Assembly (NCBI GenBank): GCA_037576195.1
Contig: CM075103.1
Span: 37,895,250-37,959,249, forward strand
From: Phytoseiulus persimilis
Lineage: Eukaryota > Arthropoda > Arachnida > Mesostigmata > Phytoseiidae
DNA length: 64,000 nucleotides
Direction: 5' to 3'
Shown piece by piece: positions 1 to 14,500 of this stretch (the first letter of the stretch is position 1; the number at the start of each line of letters is the position of its first letter). The translations under genes were made by a program, and so were the position numbers. The notes beneath the pieces were generated by a model, which saw only the letters and a program-made list of their open reading frames with translations, had not been told where the DNA came from and made no database searches.

Positions 1-3000
1 CGTCGCTCCCTACATTGATTGCCTGGGCGTCACTGCTTCCTCCCTCGTGAGATTACACAAGTTGTCAGGCTAACTCGTTTCATCCGCGATCCGACCCGGC
101 TCTACGAGAAAGCATGAGTCTGATTCGGTCTCGTGCCGACGGCTGCTGGCGTGTCGTTGGGTCACTGTGGCGTGCCTGGGCGGAGGGGAGACAGAGGGGA
201 CTTGGGGTCAGCCCAAGCATTTCGCCCGTCCTCTGAGGTTGATGGTCATCGTCATGGGCGGTTACCCCTAACCAGAATGGCTTCAAATCAGGAAAGAAAT
301 GGCCCAATCCTCCCTTCCCACAAAAACGCCGGGCACGCCCCTGTTCGGCCACGCTTGGTGTCCACGATTGGCGAATCGGAAATGATTGAAATGATGATGA
401 GATTGGTCGACGCTGATGCTGAGAAGCAGCCTTTGTTCCGAACCACAAAAGTCGTCGTCGACGAGGAAAACTTTTGGCCTTCGTCGGACGGCCGTCACGT
501 GGAATGTGGGGCCGCAGACGAAGGAATTATTTAAATTAGAGGGCCGAACCCACTGCCCCTTCCTTGCGCTGGCTCGTACGAGCGACGTCGGTGCGGATCG
601 CACAATGTCCATACGTCCTCCCGTCCGGCGAGATCCAAGATGTGCCTGAGCTTTTCAGATACGACTCGGACTCTGCGAATGGCAGCGCTTTGTACGATAG
701 CAGATATTGCTGCGCTCGAGCCCACGTGCATCTCTTCCGAAATTTTTCGAGCCGCTCCGAACTATCCGATTGCTCGCTGGACTGGGGATGTGGGATTCCC
801 CCATGAATCAGAGTATAGTCATGTGAATTGAATTCGTATCCAATGGAAGCACGCGAACTCCCCGAGTTGAACGCCGGAAGATGGTCTGTGCAGAGGTTGC
901 GAGCGAGGTCGGCGATTCTTTGCGCTTGTTGGTGGCCAGTGTGATGGGGTGCGGAAGTCGTCGGGGAACGACATGCGGGCTGTCTCAACATGCAGCTGCT
1001 CGGTTTTCTGGTCGGGAAGGTCGGTCTCACATCCGCTACCGCCTTGCATCTCATGATATCCATGAATAAATCGGCTTTTCAGAGGATATGGGGTTCCGAG
1101 TCCCATCACGGAGGGGTGGAATCGGGCTGGTCGAATCGCTCCGCCGGGGAAAGCACCGAACACGCCAGGCGTCGGGTTCCCATCTCGAGGGGAAACTGGA
1201 ATTCGCAAGTCGCGCGTCTCCCAACCTTTGCGATCTAGTTGAAAACCGTATTCCCTACCACTGGATGATGAGAGGGATGTCGCTCTTCCTCTCCCGGCAT
1301 GGCTGTCAAAATGACCCCGCCGCTCTCTGCAAACCAAGAAAGAAAACGAAATCCGCTATGGGTCGGAACTCTACGGAATTCTTAGAGGACCCGCAGGAGC
1401 CACCGCTCGCCCGAGGATTTCAGGGATCGGGTGTTTTTAGGACAAGAAAGTTGAAACGTGCACGCAGAGGATTGGAGAGACCGCGGTCGAGTGACCGGGA
1501 CATCCGGAGACAGAGAAATTTCTCAGATTCCATTCTCAGGATAGTTTGCGAGATGGATTCAGCAACGTTGTGGTCAGGTGCCCTTGGCACTGAGGGAACA
1601 AACTTTCGATATCCACTGTGACGTCTCAAGGATACGGCTGCTACCGCAGTGGTTCTCTCTTGTCCACATACGGAAGCTCAGCTGCAGACGAATGAATTAA
1701 TGACGAGCTCGCCGGATGTCTCGAACAGTGATGTCAGTCCAATGACAGTGATCTCAGGTGAGGCTTCGGAGGAGCTTCCGTCCTTCGCCAAGAAGTCTGA
1801 GTTGATATTCCGAACTTCTGGTCTGAGTCGGACGGTTCTCCCTTGCTGACGAACAGGACCGATCAAGCTCTCATAATATCTTCGGGCTCGACTGATTCCT
1901 CGACTTTTTCCTTGTTGTTTAGCTATGCGCATACGTGGCGAAACTGGTAAATACCCTCGTTGGATTACACATTCTGATGCACGGTGCGCTCTCAACTTCG
2001 ACGATCACATTCCTGACATATAACGCCCTCTTGCCGGGGCTCAGACGAAAATATAGCGCCGAACAGGTAACCGGGCTTCGTTGGAATCTCCTCCTCCGAT
2101 CCGTTCTCGCCAATCAACAAAGGAAACGATGCCCAGGTAGGGCTGCCTCGGTGGCTTCGAGGTCTGGTGCAGAATACAGTTCTCAAAAATCACGCAGACG
2201 CGAAAAGACTCGGAGGCGGCTCGAACGTGAGAACTCGAAACAGAAAGCCAGTGTAGTCGTTATATCTCCAAGAGAGGCTCCCGCTCGAAGAGGGTTCCCA
2301 TCTTGGCAACCGAGTGTCTCGTTAAGTCCGCTTGCCAGCCGCCCTCCGAGTCTTCCACCGCGATCACGCGAACCGAACCGAGTCATCCAGTCAGCCCACC
2401 AGGGGATCAGTCAGTTAAGAAGACGCATTGGAGGAAAAACCGGTAAGAAACTGCGGAGGCTCGTGCGAAACCAGCCGGCTCGAATCAATCAATAAGTCAC
2501 AAAAAAAGTTTGAGTTCCCAATTCGGCAAACTGACATATACGCTTGTTCATTCAGCCGTTCTCCATCCGAGTGAGCTCCTAAAAACGTTCTCCTGCAACG
2601 AGACGTATTCGCTCGATAAGGAGAAGCGACGACGCTGCCGAAGCCGCCGCCGCCGTCTACGAGCCGTTCGCAAGAGGGAAAGCGGGAACCTGAAGGAAGC
2701 CGGTAAGCGACCGATGAAGAAAAAACCCAAGAAAAGAGCAAACTAAACTTCGATATCTTCATGAGGGCCAAACGACCTCTGTGGGACGTGATGACAGCTT
2801 TGTGCCTGAATATTCCGTCAGAGAATCGACTTCTCCCCGCATACAGCAACTCGAGGGGCAGATTTCGCTCTCGACTGGAGCAAGTCACTGATTCCGCGAC
2901 CTCATCGATGCAATCCTGAAGTCCGAGTCCGACTGGTGGAGGCTGTCATATGATTCCGAGCTCGATGTTGAGGCTAAACTCGACCAACTTCGATATCCAA

Positions 3001-4925
3001 ATGAGAATTACCTGGAATTAAAGAACAGCAGGAGAACCAGTATTTCATTGATGTTACATCAGAAGCGTCGACTCATTGCTGGAGAAAGTTCGAGCTGTCG
3101 TGGACCGTAGAAGAACGGATCGTTCGATTCTCTATCGAAGTCGGAGAAGCGAGTAGGCAGAAATACACGCTGCTATGTTCATCAAACGTGACCGCTGAAC
3201 CGAAGTGCAGTTTTCGTGGAGAATGATTTCCTTTCCAAAGATACCCATGTCGCCAAATGGTTCACTTGCAGCGAACTATCCTACCACTGAGTCTCTGGAG
3301 TATTTCGGAGCTTGATGGTGCCACATTTTCCGCAAAGATAGCGCGAGTTCGCCCAGCTGCATGAGAAATCTTTAATGGAAAGCTGCAAACTTCTCTTTCC
3401 TTCCAGTTGCATTTCGGTGTGCTTCCCACGTTTCATTCGGGGGAAAGCCTGTTGTAGGATGGGACAGAATGCGATTCGTGCACACATCGCGTTCCGTTCT
3501 CTCCTGATCAGCGACGAAATTCCGGTATCCGCCGTTGCCGGATGCGACGTTTTTTGATGGTGTTCCGCAATAGTTCCATCCTCAACCTCAAGATCCCATC
3601 CGAATCCCATGAGCGGTTTTTACGTGTTTAGAGGAATCCAGAATTTGTTACAACCGACAACAGAACGATGATGCTCCTGTTATTCCTGTTGTGGAGATTT
3701 TTCGAACATGCAACGGATCGATATCTCCGCTTTCGGGAGCGTCCTAGAGGGACAGGCATTTCACTGGCTCGGACACTCATCTGACTTGATTTTTCTTCTC
3801 TTTAGTCCGGCATCCTCGCTCTAATACCTCGAAACGAGAGAGCCACTCGTAGAGGAGGCTGATGGGATCGAGGTGCACGTGCAGCGGTTGGATTCTGCGC
3901 GGAGCCGAGAGAGGGAAATTTCTGGTTACGCTATCGGTGGCCATCGAAAGGACGATATTGTCAAGAATATCTCTTGAACATGACTTCTGCCGTTTTCAGT
4001 AAGGTCGATCCTCATGCCGACGTTGTCCAACTTTCTGCTCCCTCCACGTTCTTGTCTCTCGACAGCTACCGTCTGACATTAGCACCCTGCGAGTCAGCTC
4101 CAAACACTATCCGAAGACTCCGATTCGAAAACTCGAAATGTCGGACTCGATCGAGTCTTCGCATCGATATCCATAATCGACAAAGTTTTATGTGTCTTTA
4201 TAGCTCGTCAACGGGAGTTTTCGGAAACCGAGCGGTTCGGCCCCTCCCAAGAAGCCGCTTCGATGATTGACAGGGATCCGTGATGAACGATGGGTGTTTC
4301 GGCGAGTCGATCTCGTTCTGGATGGCGCCGCGTCCTCATCGGCTCGGAATATCACCCACAACGAATCTGTATGACACGATTTATCATGTACTCATCCGAC
4401 TTCATTCGGGCTGCTCTCCGACGCGGGATACATCAAAGCTTTGGCTAGGCCCGCTAAACGATGTCATGAGATCCGGGAGGGGAGAGACTCCGAGGGTCAC
4501 AGACGCATTGTTGTCGGTTTTAGACCCGAGTTTGATTCGAGCGGAGCTCACGGGCTCATCGCGATCACTTCCTAGCGGAAGAGGAGAACACGTCGTTACG
4601 TCGACTTGGTATGTGCACATGAATCATCCCGAATGGGAAGCCATCACATCGCTCGAATTCCATCCGCTCAGATAAACGTTCTCAGGGAAACGGACGGAGA
4701 TTCCGCTCCTTTCCGGAAACAATCGGACAACGCTCGGGGGAGGGAACAGAGTTTCTTTGCCTGCTGTTCGCCCGTTGACACTGGTTCGCGATTTTCGCCG
4801 TGAATCGCGTCTGATCGGTCTGACCCGTCATCTGAGGACGGATAGATGAAAAAGAAGCCCGGGTTTCGAGCTGCACGTTGGATCATTGAGGCCGAAGCTT
4901 CTGAGTCGTAACGTAAAGTCGTAAA

Positions 4926-4936
4926 GGGGGGGGGGG
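4926..4936. repeat. poly-G run
   Basis: Eleven consecutive G in otherwise unassigned DNA. Confidence 0.8.
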
Positions 4937-5416
4937 AGGAGGGAACGCGAGTGCCAGGATCCCCCATCTCACGAGGACTGAAAAGGGTTTTCGTGCAGTC
5001 AGGTCCATGAAAGCGTCTGTGGAGCAGCAGATACGGTTGACTGCCTGGCGGCCCGCGAACCCTGACAGGGTTCGGCTGTCGGCGTTCCCATCCGTCTGAT
5101 TCAAGTAGGCCATACATATCTGCGAGATTCTTTCCATGCGCTTCCCCGGGTTCGCTCCCTCCGGAACCAGGCGTTCCTTGTTGGCCCGGGGCTTCCAAAG
5201 GCGTTGTGGAGCCTTGTATGCATAGCGAGCGTAACCTTCATCCGGGAATAAAAAAATCCCGCGACACGCCGAAGCTTGACTCTCAGGCTCCGCAGTAAGC
5301 ATTGAGATTCACCATTCCTTATTCGTGGGAGGACGATGGATCGACAGGGAACCGATTCGACAGACGGGAATATCCAAGCACTCCAGTCTCGAGACCGACA
5401 TCCGTTGGCGGCTGAG

Positions 5417-6410
5417 CTGATCAGTAGAGCTCCCATATGACCGGAAATGTCTTTCTCCGTCCGTTTGTCCGGTTCTATTTAGCAACCGAGAGAATGTCCG
5501 GTTTTCAGGCTCACAGATCGCGTGGTCAACCATGGCTCCGAATGAATTTCCGAAGAGTTCGATGTTTCCCGGGCAATAGAGCGCGAAATGATTCCGGTAT
5601 TCTAAGGAGATGAGTGAAGAGCGCTTTTCCAACAGCCGAAATATCGATCTTCGCTCTGTATCTGCGAGGCGACATATATTGACTGTGTTAGCGGAGTTTC
5701 TGGGGATCGCGAGATGTGCTTTCCGGTGGAGGTGACGCCCACTGGCGGCCTCGTCGATATAGAACCCGCAGAGACAGTGATCACAGGCTGGGTCACATTT
5801 TTGAGCAACGCATTCAACCCTCATGAAAATTTTGAGGAAATCGGATTGTTCGTCCCGAATATTCAAACAATCGTCGCTGAAATCCCTCGTCGATGACCCA
5901 GACCTGGCACTCCTGCTGGATTTGACTGCGCAATTTTCACAAGTGTCAAATCGGCATCCTGAGCTGGATTCACAGAACTCTCAAAGGTCCTTTCGCAACA
6001 CGGCTCAAGAATTGTGGGAAAAATTCCCGATTCGGATCAACGGCGGATAATGTGAGACTCCGAAGTGTTCAAGCACGCCAACCTCTCTAATGCAGATGTG
6101 GAAAAATCCTTCTCCATGTACAGGGAACTTTTTTCGGACAAAAACATCGTTTGTCACAATCGAACATAGAGAGGCTCTCCTCGACACAGTTCACGCGGAC
6201 CTACTTTTTTTCGAATAAAAAACCTGTGACGTTGCCCAAGTTAGTTCGCTCGAGAATGTTCTCATCCAATGCTCACATGCTCAATCCATCTGGAGGAGTG
6301 CGAAATTCTCCTGCACGCCTCTTTGTCCGGTTCCAGGCAAGATGTCCGCAGGACAAATGTCCGTTTTTCGCAGAAAAAATGTCCGGTCATAGAGGAGCTC
6401 TACTGATCAG
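5417..6410. repeat. Imperfect inverted repeat pair about 1 kb apart
   Basis: CTGATCAGTAGAGCTCC at 5417-5433 is matched by its exact complement at 6394-6410; just inside, ATGACCGGA at 5437 matches TCCGGTCAT at 6382. Further in, both arms contain repeated TGTCCGG words (for example near 5468 and 6331) but no clean alignment. It may be the ends of an old non-autonomous DNA element; no target duplication or transposase frame was recognised. Confidence 0.45.
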
Positions 6411-7598
6411 TGATGGCAGCCGACGCCGATCGTTGCTGGCGAAGGAAGCGATCGTGGGACTTTTCTTTTCCTCGAAAAGCAGTTTGACCAGCGGTATCCG
6501 TCGAGTTCCCGGGTCGATGAACGGTCCCCGCGCTGTGTATTCACCCAACTCATTTCACGGATGAATGACGGGAGAACTGCAGGGAAATCGTGCGCACGCC
6601 ACGCCGGCAGTGGAGGGCCGTGTCCTCTCTCGATCGTCGACATATTCGCTCACTGATGGTCTCATTTTCGTAGCATGGAAACATCCACCCACCGTATAGC
6701 CCGACGGCTGCATCACTTGTCAGTCAGTCGATCGTCAAAAGCTAGGCGGTGTCGGCGCCACATTTGGATACTCCAACCGTTGCTGAAAAACTTCCGACGA
6801 ACATCTCGAGCTGTCTGCAATGCTCGCTCAGTTCCAGCACGTCCCGCATAGCCGTCGGAGCAAATCTCCCATGTCTTCGCCGGCTTCTAGGAAAATATTC
6901 CCGCGTTTGCATTCCTGGCAGCGCTATGACTTCAATGGCTCGGATGCGATTCGTCGCAGATAATTAATCGCATTCGAGACAGTTCGCGACGAGACCGCGA
7001 ATATGAACCCCCAATACGCGTCGGGTTGAGATGTGGATGGATCTCCGAGAGGTTTCTACAAATGTGTGAAGCCCAATTCCAACGGAGGCTCTGTCCTCCT
7101 ATAAATGGAACCCGAGCGATTTCGGGGATTTAGCTCTCCTGGAACAGGGGATATTCTCGGCAGAACCGGCGACCGACACATTCCCCGTTTGAGTGGAGGG
7201 ATTTAAAACTATTTGAGGGTTCGACCACGAGGCGCTCGGTCCGTTCTGCTCCGGAAGAATCATCGGATGCTCCTGCAAAAGCCATGGGAATTTCGAATCG
7301 AACACTGCTCAAGGCTCGTCTCAGGGCCTCTCTCCCACTTATTCCAGCAGGACCGCATCTTCTTGGACCGAGTTGGATTTTTCCGCGGAAGAGAGGAAGG
7401 AAAGCGTGGTGACACGAACTGGGAAGTTCAGGCAGTAATTATCTGACAAAAATCTACTCTGTAATCGCTGGAATGAAGTATGTTTGAGGCAAAGAACTCG
7501 CAGTTGACGAATTTTTGGATAGCGAGCGGTTGCTCCCTCTCCGTCCCCTTGGATTTATGGTGGCCTTCTTAGAGGTTCTCCATGCGTGGGGGTGTTAT

Positions 7599-7931
7599 CT
7601 ATGACTTTCGCTGTCTTAGAAGATCGTTATCTGACAAGTCCGCTATTTGGTACGGTGATTTAAGGACAAAATCCGAAACGGAATGTCTGTGATAAGCGAG
7701 TGCTCGATGCATTCTGCGGTTGAGAATGGTGACAGGATCGTTTTGCCCGGCAGCACAGTAAGCTGTAGAGAAACTGAAGATGAATGAGTTCATGGTAATC
7801 AGATTTATCATCGTGGGCGCAAATCCGAAAATATTGAATACCATGACTCCGCCGAGATTCTTCCTGCGATTTTTTCTGCGCGAGACCACGGCCGCGGAAT
7901 TCTTCGATGGAAATATCAACAAAATTTGCAC
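7599..7931 (-). CDS. Unrecognised open frame with a hydrophobic stretch
   Basis: About 110 codons on the minus strand, no convincing ATG. It has a basic patch (SRRKNRRKNLGG) followed by about 30 mostly hydrophobic residues (VMVFNIFGFAPTMINLITMN and on to TAYCAAG), then a polar tail to the stop. This could be one exon or a remnant of a membrane protein such as a chemoreceptor, but nothing diagnostic is present. Confidence 0.13.
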   Translation of the reverse strand: MQILLIFPSKNSAAVVSRRKNRRKNLGGVMVFNIFGFAPTMINLITMNSFIFSFSTAYCAAGQNDPVTILNRRMHRALAYHRHSVSDFVLKSPYQIADLSDNDLLRQRKS

Positions 7932-10844
7932 CCGAAAAGGTCTCCGCGTTGATATCTGGAGATCTCGTGGAAATCGATCGAATCTTATCGACTCGATCTC
8001 GACCTCGAGATGCGAGAATTATCATCGTAATCCGGGTTGAGCATCCTCGGAGAGTTCGAGTTCTGAGCGAATGAGTTCTCCGCACGAAGCTCGATAACTA
8101 TTTGATCCGCTTAGGCTTCCAGGCGCATCCGTAGGATATCGCGAGAACCAAGCGTGATCTCACTGGAGACATATTCCTCAGAAATGTTCTATATGACTGT
8201 CGGACAAAGCAACGGAACAGACGTTCCTCCTCTGAAACGCCTGTTTTTCCAGGAAGAACGCGTGAAGTCGTTCGGCACACCATCTGGTCGATATATTAAT
8301 CCATGTAGGATTAGAGAAGGAGGATAAAGGCGGTAGAGTCATCCGTGTAACGAATGTTTTGAGACGAACGTCCCTCTTTGGAAGGATTGTGGTTCACAAG
8401 TGTGGACCCAAGATTTTCCAACAGGTCTTCCAACTTGTCTCAACTAGAATTTATCGTCTTGCCACGCGTCCCCTGAGCAGGTCGTCGGCTTGTAGTTTCC
8501 GTCCTGGAAAAGAAGTACTCGGAGTGGTCGGTCTGCGTCGAGCTCATCAATTAAGTTGAACGATTTCCTCAGAGTAGGCCTTCAGTTGTCGCATCGCTAT
8601 CATATAATACAGCGGCTCAGCCAGGAGAACACAGAGTGGAGAGTGGTCCAAGTGGAGGAGGGAGGGCCGGCCTGCCTCGAATATAACCTCAGGAGCTCAG
8701 AGCCATTCTAAGCAGTTGGACTGTGGCGTCGTTGAGAGCGCTGGCTCGGACGACAGGTGGTCGCAGCAGACCGAACTGCTTTGTGTGGAAAGAGAGGAAG
8801 TCAACCGAGATCGTTGTGGAGTGATTGTTGGGAAAGACAATGTGTCGACATGTCTTCAGATGTTTTTTCGGGTGTCAACGATGTATGTTGCTTCTAATCG
8901 TCGAATGCACCAGCGTGCTAGGCCGCTCGTTGGCTACCTATATCATGATACAAATGTGTAAGTTCCAACATGGATTAAGGAACCAGCTCTGAGCAAACAT
9001 TTGCCGCCGAACAGTAAGCAAAACGCCTCACACGATTTTCTCGCTTTTATACCATCCACACTACCAGCTTATGCTCCAAAGTCTTCTGACGGAACAGAAG
9101 AACACACAGAAGACTGCGGGGAGAGTGTGACCCTGATTCCTGTATCGTGCCGGCATCGTGCGGAACGGGGCCTTCGGGCAACTGCGCGCATGCACGACGC
9201 GGATGGAATAATGTCCTCTTTGTGATCCCTCTGAAGACAACACTTGCGACGCGGGTTGTTGAGCGGGGGAAGACGCTATATATTGCTCTCCGCTGGTGAC
9301 GACGAGGCGAGCGATTCGAAAAACCCGTTTCTTAGGTGCTTGTTGAAATCGTGAGAAGCTTCCGTCACACGCCAGCTCCTGAAGCCAACGTGGTTGGAAC
9401 GACGAGCGAGCGGTGTTCCCCGCTCAGAACGGATTCCTAGTCGGAAAGAATGCACCCGGAGCGCAGGAGACTCCCTCAAGGGCAGTAAGAGAAATATTAG
9501 GGAGGTAAATAAACTCCGAACCCTAACCGAGCGCTCTCAAACAGAATCTACCGTTCGAACTCTTTGTTCCTCTTTGCGCTCGAGCGCCGTGTCGATATAT
9601 CTTCCGTCGTTGAGTTTCAATGAAGGTCCCAGTCTGGCCTCCTCTGAGGGTCTGCCTATCTCGCTCCGAATCAGGCCATGGGCTGCCGGCATCCGGGCAT
9701 CGTAAAGGTGACCATCTCCATCGCAGACTGTACCGCATCCCTTATGGCGAGATTAAGGCTGCTTAGATATGCCTGCCGTATATTCCGTTGTTCAGCGAAG
9801 ACAACGTTCTCTTTGCTTCGACGTACATGCTAAATTGGCCGGCGTTTCGCCGACTTCACAGCGCTGTAGCACAGTTTCCGAGCGTGGGCTTCGTCGTACG
9901 GATGTCTTGCTCGTGTCTCAGCGCCCTGGGAACTGTGCTCGTCCGATCCGCTCCAGAGGTGGGTTCCATGTCGGGTGATGATTCTAGGCGCACGAAGCAG
10001 CGGTTCCCATCACGACTTCGTTATGAATTTTCCTTCCTGCTGGATTCCTCCAGTGGCGGCCCGACATCGATGACCCGGAGAGTCTGTTGAGCGGAAAACC
10101 TGAAACTTTCGATCCTCTCCATTGGTCGACCCCACGATGCGAGGTACAACTTCTCTCGACTACAGAGAAGGATTCTGGAGATTCCTTCAGATGTTCCAGG
10201 TGTCGAGGAATGAAGTCGCGAGTAGACTCCCCGAACAGAAGCTCGAATCCGTGAAAGGGTCCGCGTCGGTGGATGATTTCGTCGAACAGCTCGAAAGCTA
10301 GCTAAGCGACCTCGTCGTCCTGTTCTATTTTTTTCTCAACTGGGATCGAATCCCACAATCCGAATTCCTGGATAGCGGGAGAAAACTTGTTTTGAAGTCG
10401 AGCCACCAGGATCCCGAACCAGCTGAGACAACGGATGCGAATCTACCACCGCTCGAATCCTCGTGACCTGGCACGATGCAAGCTCAAAACTCGGAAGAGC
10501 TGTCGCCTGGAAATTGAATTTCAAATCGCGGACGTTTCATTCGACGGGATATGAGATGGCCCTGTCGTCGAGCTCGCAGAAGCGCTGCTCTCCGGAAAGC
10601 ATCATGACATTGTTTTCAAGTGAGCAAAGTCAAACGTTGTGCCGCGATTCGGCCCTGCGGCGAACTGAATGAACTCAACGGATTGACGGAGACAGCTCGA
10701 AATTCGGCAGAAGTGCCCTGACGGAAATCGGCGTACGCCTGTGTCAGTCTTGACCTCGAGTATCTGGGAGAGCCTCCAGCGGAAGACGGAGCGCAGTTCT
10801 TCACATGCGTCACCGAGAGATTTTCGCGGAAATGTAAGTTTACC

Positions 10845-11522
10845 GTGAGCCGAGATGTTGGCGAATCAAATCTGGTTCCACAGCGGAGCTTACGAGTTTT
10901 CTCGGAAACGGAAGAGGGATCATTCGATGATTCGAGCCGAAATAAGAGCATGAGACTCGGGATAAATATACAGGAAGCGGGGAGCATCAACCGTCTCCAC
11001 GTTCTGTCTGGATGCAGCCATACGCTCCCCGACTCTGAAGAGGAACGCGTTCGAGCACGATCTGATCGAAGGCTCGCCACGGAACAGCAGGGTCTCGGTG
11101 CTAACAATGGAGCGCTTTCTAGGTCTGAAGCTCGATTCCTCCCACGGACTCTGCACAAAATGGAAGCTCCCGTTATTCTGCTTGAATCGCCTCCCGAGGG
11201 ATTCCGAGCTCAGCCAGAGTCAAGTCTTTCAAGCATGCTCTGGGACTTTGAAATATCTCCACCTCTGACCTTGGAGTCAGTCGATAAACCCGAATCCATT
11301 ATTTCAACCTTTGTCGTACCGTATGATTGCTCGGAAAAGGAGCGAGAAAAGCTGGCTCGATGTCTGAGTGCGTCAGCGGGGATGCGAGGGTCGGAGCAGC
11401 CCCGTCGTTTCTCTACTTTGGTGGTCAGCACTCCCATCGAACGGAGGTCAGATCGTGGGGGCAGGCCCGCTCAAGCCCTTAGTCCAAGAATGGTCCACGT
11501 TTTCTCCAAGCAACTACAGTAG
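10845..11522 (+). CDS. Unrecognised open frame, 225 codons without ATG start
   Basis: Open from GTG at 10845 to TAG at 11520-11522. It is polar and charged (FSETEEGSFDDSSRNKSMRL; DCSEKEREKLARCLSASAG), with no motif I recognise and no signal or membrane segment. An overlapping frame (11368-11853) continues downstream with similar composition, as in a decayed long ORF with a frameshift, but homology cannot be judged here. Confidence 0.17.
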   Translation: MSRDVGESNLVPQRSLRVFSETEEGSFDDSSRNKSMRLGINIQEAGSINRLHVLSGCSHTLPDSEEERVRARSDRRLATEQQGLGANNGALSRSEARFLPRTLHKMEAPVILLESPPEGFRAQPESSLSSMLWDFEISPPLTLESVDKPESIISTFVVPYDCSEKEREKLARCLSASAGMRGSEQPRRFSTLVVSTPIERRSDRGGRPAQALSPRMVHVFSKQLQ

Positions 11523-14500
11523 TAAATCTCTTATCGACCGGAACACCGACAGGAAATCCACTATCCGGAGGAAAGCAGACGAGTTGAATCCTCCCGGAGA
11601 ATCGCTTTGTCATGCGAGCCGTTGCTTAGTATTCGAGGCAGACTCATCCGAAAGAGGGATTCTCGATACGGCCACGACGCCTGACGCATCCGAAAAACTG
11701 AGACAGCTAGATCTGGCTCTTGATCAATCAACATCCGGACAAGTCCTCCGTGCTTTGCGTCGAACTCCGGTTATCCTACCAAAAAACGTTGAAGTGGGGA
11801 CAGCTGATGGGCGCGTTCGTGTTGTCAACTCTAGGGCGGGGCGGTACAGTTAGCGAACGTATTCGCGAGGGACGCTCAAGGATGACATGTGGCTTCTCTG
11901 TCACCAACCCGCTCTGGCTTTCGAGTGATGATGATGACGCAGCGGCGATGAAATCCGCCGGCGGAGAGGACACTTCTCCACGCGACCGACATCGCGCTCC
12001 TCTTGATGCGGAATGCAAAATCATCGCGCGGTCGTGACGACCTGTGCCGCTATACTTCCAGCCTCGAAGAGCAACGTGCTGCATGCTGAACGCGCTCCTG
12101 GAGATAAAGCTCCGATGATTACCTATCGTGCGGAAAAAAAAACAGCGCGGCGACTGCGGTGGCAGCTCAGCTGGTTGGACGTCGGACGAGCGGAGCGACA
12201 TGATGGTCGTCGAGGAGCTCGCGGGCGCAGTTTCAAAAGCACGACGGCACTTGACTCCCTCCAGCCAATGTTGGATAACAGCTGTTCAAGTCAACAGTCT
12301 GGCGGGCGTTTGAGGGGCTTCTCGCGAAACGTTTTCCCGGCTGTCTCTCAGTCCTGACAAAAGTCACAAGTTATCTCAATCAGATTCACATTCGCGGGCA
12401 AAACGCAAACGAGTTCGTTTTCGAGCGGGGCTCACTGTCGCTCGGAGCTACCGAGTGCCCGCCGAGGAGGGAAATTCCTCGACCGGGTTCGCAGCCGCTT
12501 CCGCTGTTCGATTGTGTTTGCCTCGAACTGCGAGTAAATGTGCGTGCAACCACTTTGAATATTTCAGCGTACAACGTCAGCGGGGACCGTGGCGCTGCCG
12601 CAACGTCGCATTTAAATACGCTCCTCTTGTTTCCGCGGGACATTCACTCGTCCTTGGCGGAAGCTGCTCTGTCGAGTTGATGTTTCCCGTGAGATTTTCC
12701 AAAGATCTTGATAAACATGAGCAGGCCCGTCGGTGCTGCCGCGACGACTTTCGTCCAGCGAGTTTTTTTTCTTCCGCTCGCGCACGGCGGCTGGTTCGTA
12801 TTCGTTTTCATGGCTCGGCACATCTCGCCGGAAGCATGCGCGACTACAATAGGCGCCAGCGCAGGAGGAACCCACACAATGCTTCGAGGATACGACAGTC
12901 TCCACGCGTCTTGAGTCAGCGTTCGCTTGCTGCCCGCATGCCGTGTGTCTGGCTCGATCGGCTTATCAGCCCCAGAGGCCGACCCTGAAGGCGGCTCCGA
13001 ACAGCGTGTTCGAGCCGGAGCTGGATCGTGTCGTCGTGTTCAATGGTCCGGAGGAGCCCAAGAAACGACAGCTCGCACTCGACAACAACGGAGCAGATTA
13101 CGCCAGCGCACAATAACTCTGTCATTAAAGCGGACACTGGCAGCGGAGTGAGGAATTCGCAATCGAGCGGTCAGACGCTGCTTCGGCTGCTTTCCAGGAC
13201 TCGGAACCGGTGGTGGTTGCCGGAGAGCCCACGCTCTGAGAACGAACTCCCTGAACGGAGTAAGATAGCGCGGTGGAGGGATTCGCCGAACAGAAAAAGC
13301 AGCTCGCGAATCGGTTCGTTGTCCCAGGGCCCGTTCACTCGTGCCTGAAGCGAGCTTCGTTAACGAAGTTGCTGTGAGAAATATTTTTGTGGCTTTTATC
13401 CCATTCGGTGAAGTGCATTAAGTCAAATGTCACTAATTGCGTTAGAAGCAGTGCGGAATAAAACTTGACTCTCAAACGGGCCCACGGCCAGGCTAGCGGC
13501 CAGGACCGACAGGTTTCAGGACCGCGAAAGGCGCTCCCAGTCAGAGGAGAGGACGCGGGCACACGTTTACCCGGCCTCAAATTCGATTGCTTCACCGGTG
13601 CTGCAGCAATTTTTTTATTGATGTCTTCATCTAACTGTCTATTCAACGCGTCGAGCGGACAGTTTTTCGCGGGAGCCCGGTGGGGATAAAGTATTCCGGA
13701 GGGTCCGTCGGCCGTCCAGCGACAGAAGCGAAGGTGTTGCTACGAGGCCAGTGTTCATGGGAGGGGTCGCGCGAGGCTGCACCCCGATGCGGTCGATTCC
13801 GGCTTATTCCTGAAATGCAGTCGAGGAACGCAGCGAAGGACCGCAATCGTTGCTATGACCGAACGATTCGCGAGGATTCCCTTCAGTCATGGAGAATCTG
13901 GAGGGAATCGACACGAGGAGGAACATCTGAAAGAAGAACATCGGTTGCTGCCTCACGCAGTGTTGTCCCAACTTTCACGGGATCGGTAAAGTAGGGGGAG
14001 GTGCCTCTTCTACACCACGGGCTCATCTAGTCGACGTCCTGTGTGAAGCGACACCAGTCTCAGTCTTGTGAGAACTTGCAAATCAACTATCGGGTATCGG
14101 AATGGCGTCGGAATGATTGTGATTGATCCGGGATTCCAGCTTGATGGATGCCGCAGTGGATGTTGCGTGCTCGCGCGTTGATTATCTGAACGCAGTGAGA
14201 ACGGTGGCTAGACCGCCATCGGTCAGCGCTCTCTTTCCTGGACTCGACTTCCGGCGACATGACTGAAACATTCATCGACCCGACCGCTCATTCTCCCGGG
14301 GAGGAGGTATGCTCGGGGAAACGTTGCACAGTCATGGAGCTCGTACCAGCTATGGATCAATGGCTTCTCCAAAATCGTTATCAGAGACACAGATGGATAC
14401 TACGTGATGCGGGCTACTCATTGTCCGGTATCAGAGAGTCGGAAGTTATGCTACGGAATCCAATCTCGGATCCATTTCCTGAGCTATTCAGTCTAACTGC

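Noticed and set aside
2510..2746. Basic 78-codon frame rich in arginine
   Set aside because: The arginine run comes from a GCC/CGC-rich patch; an antisense frame is open too, and no known small basic protein is recognised.
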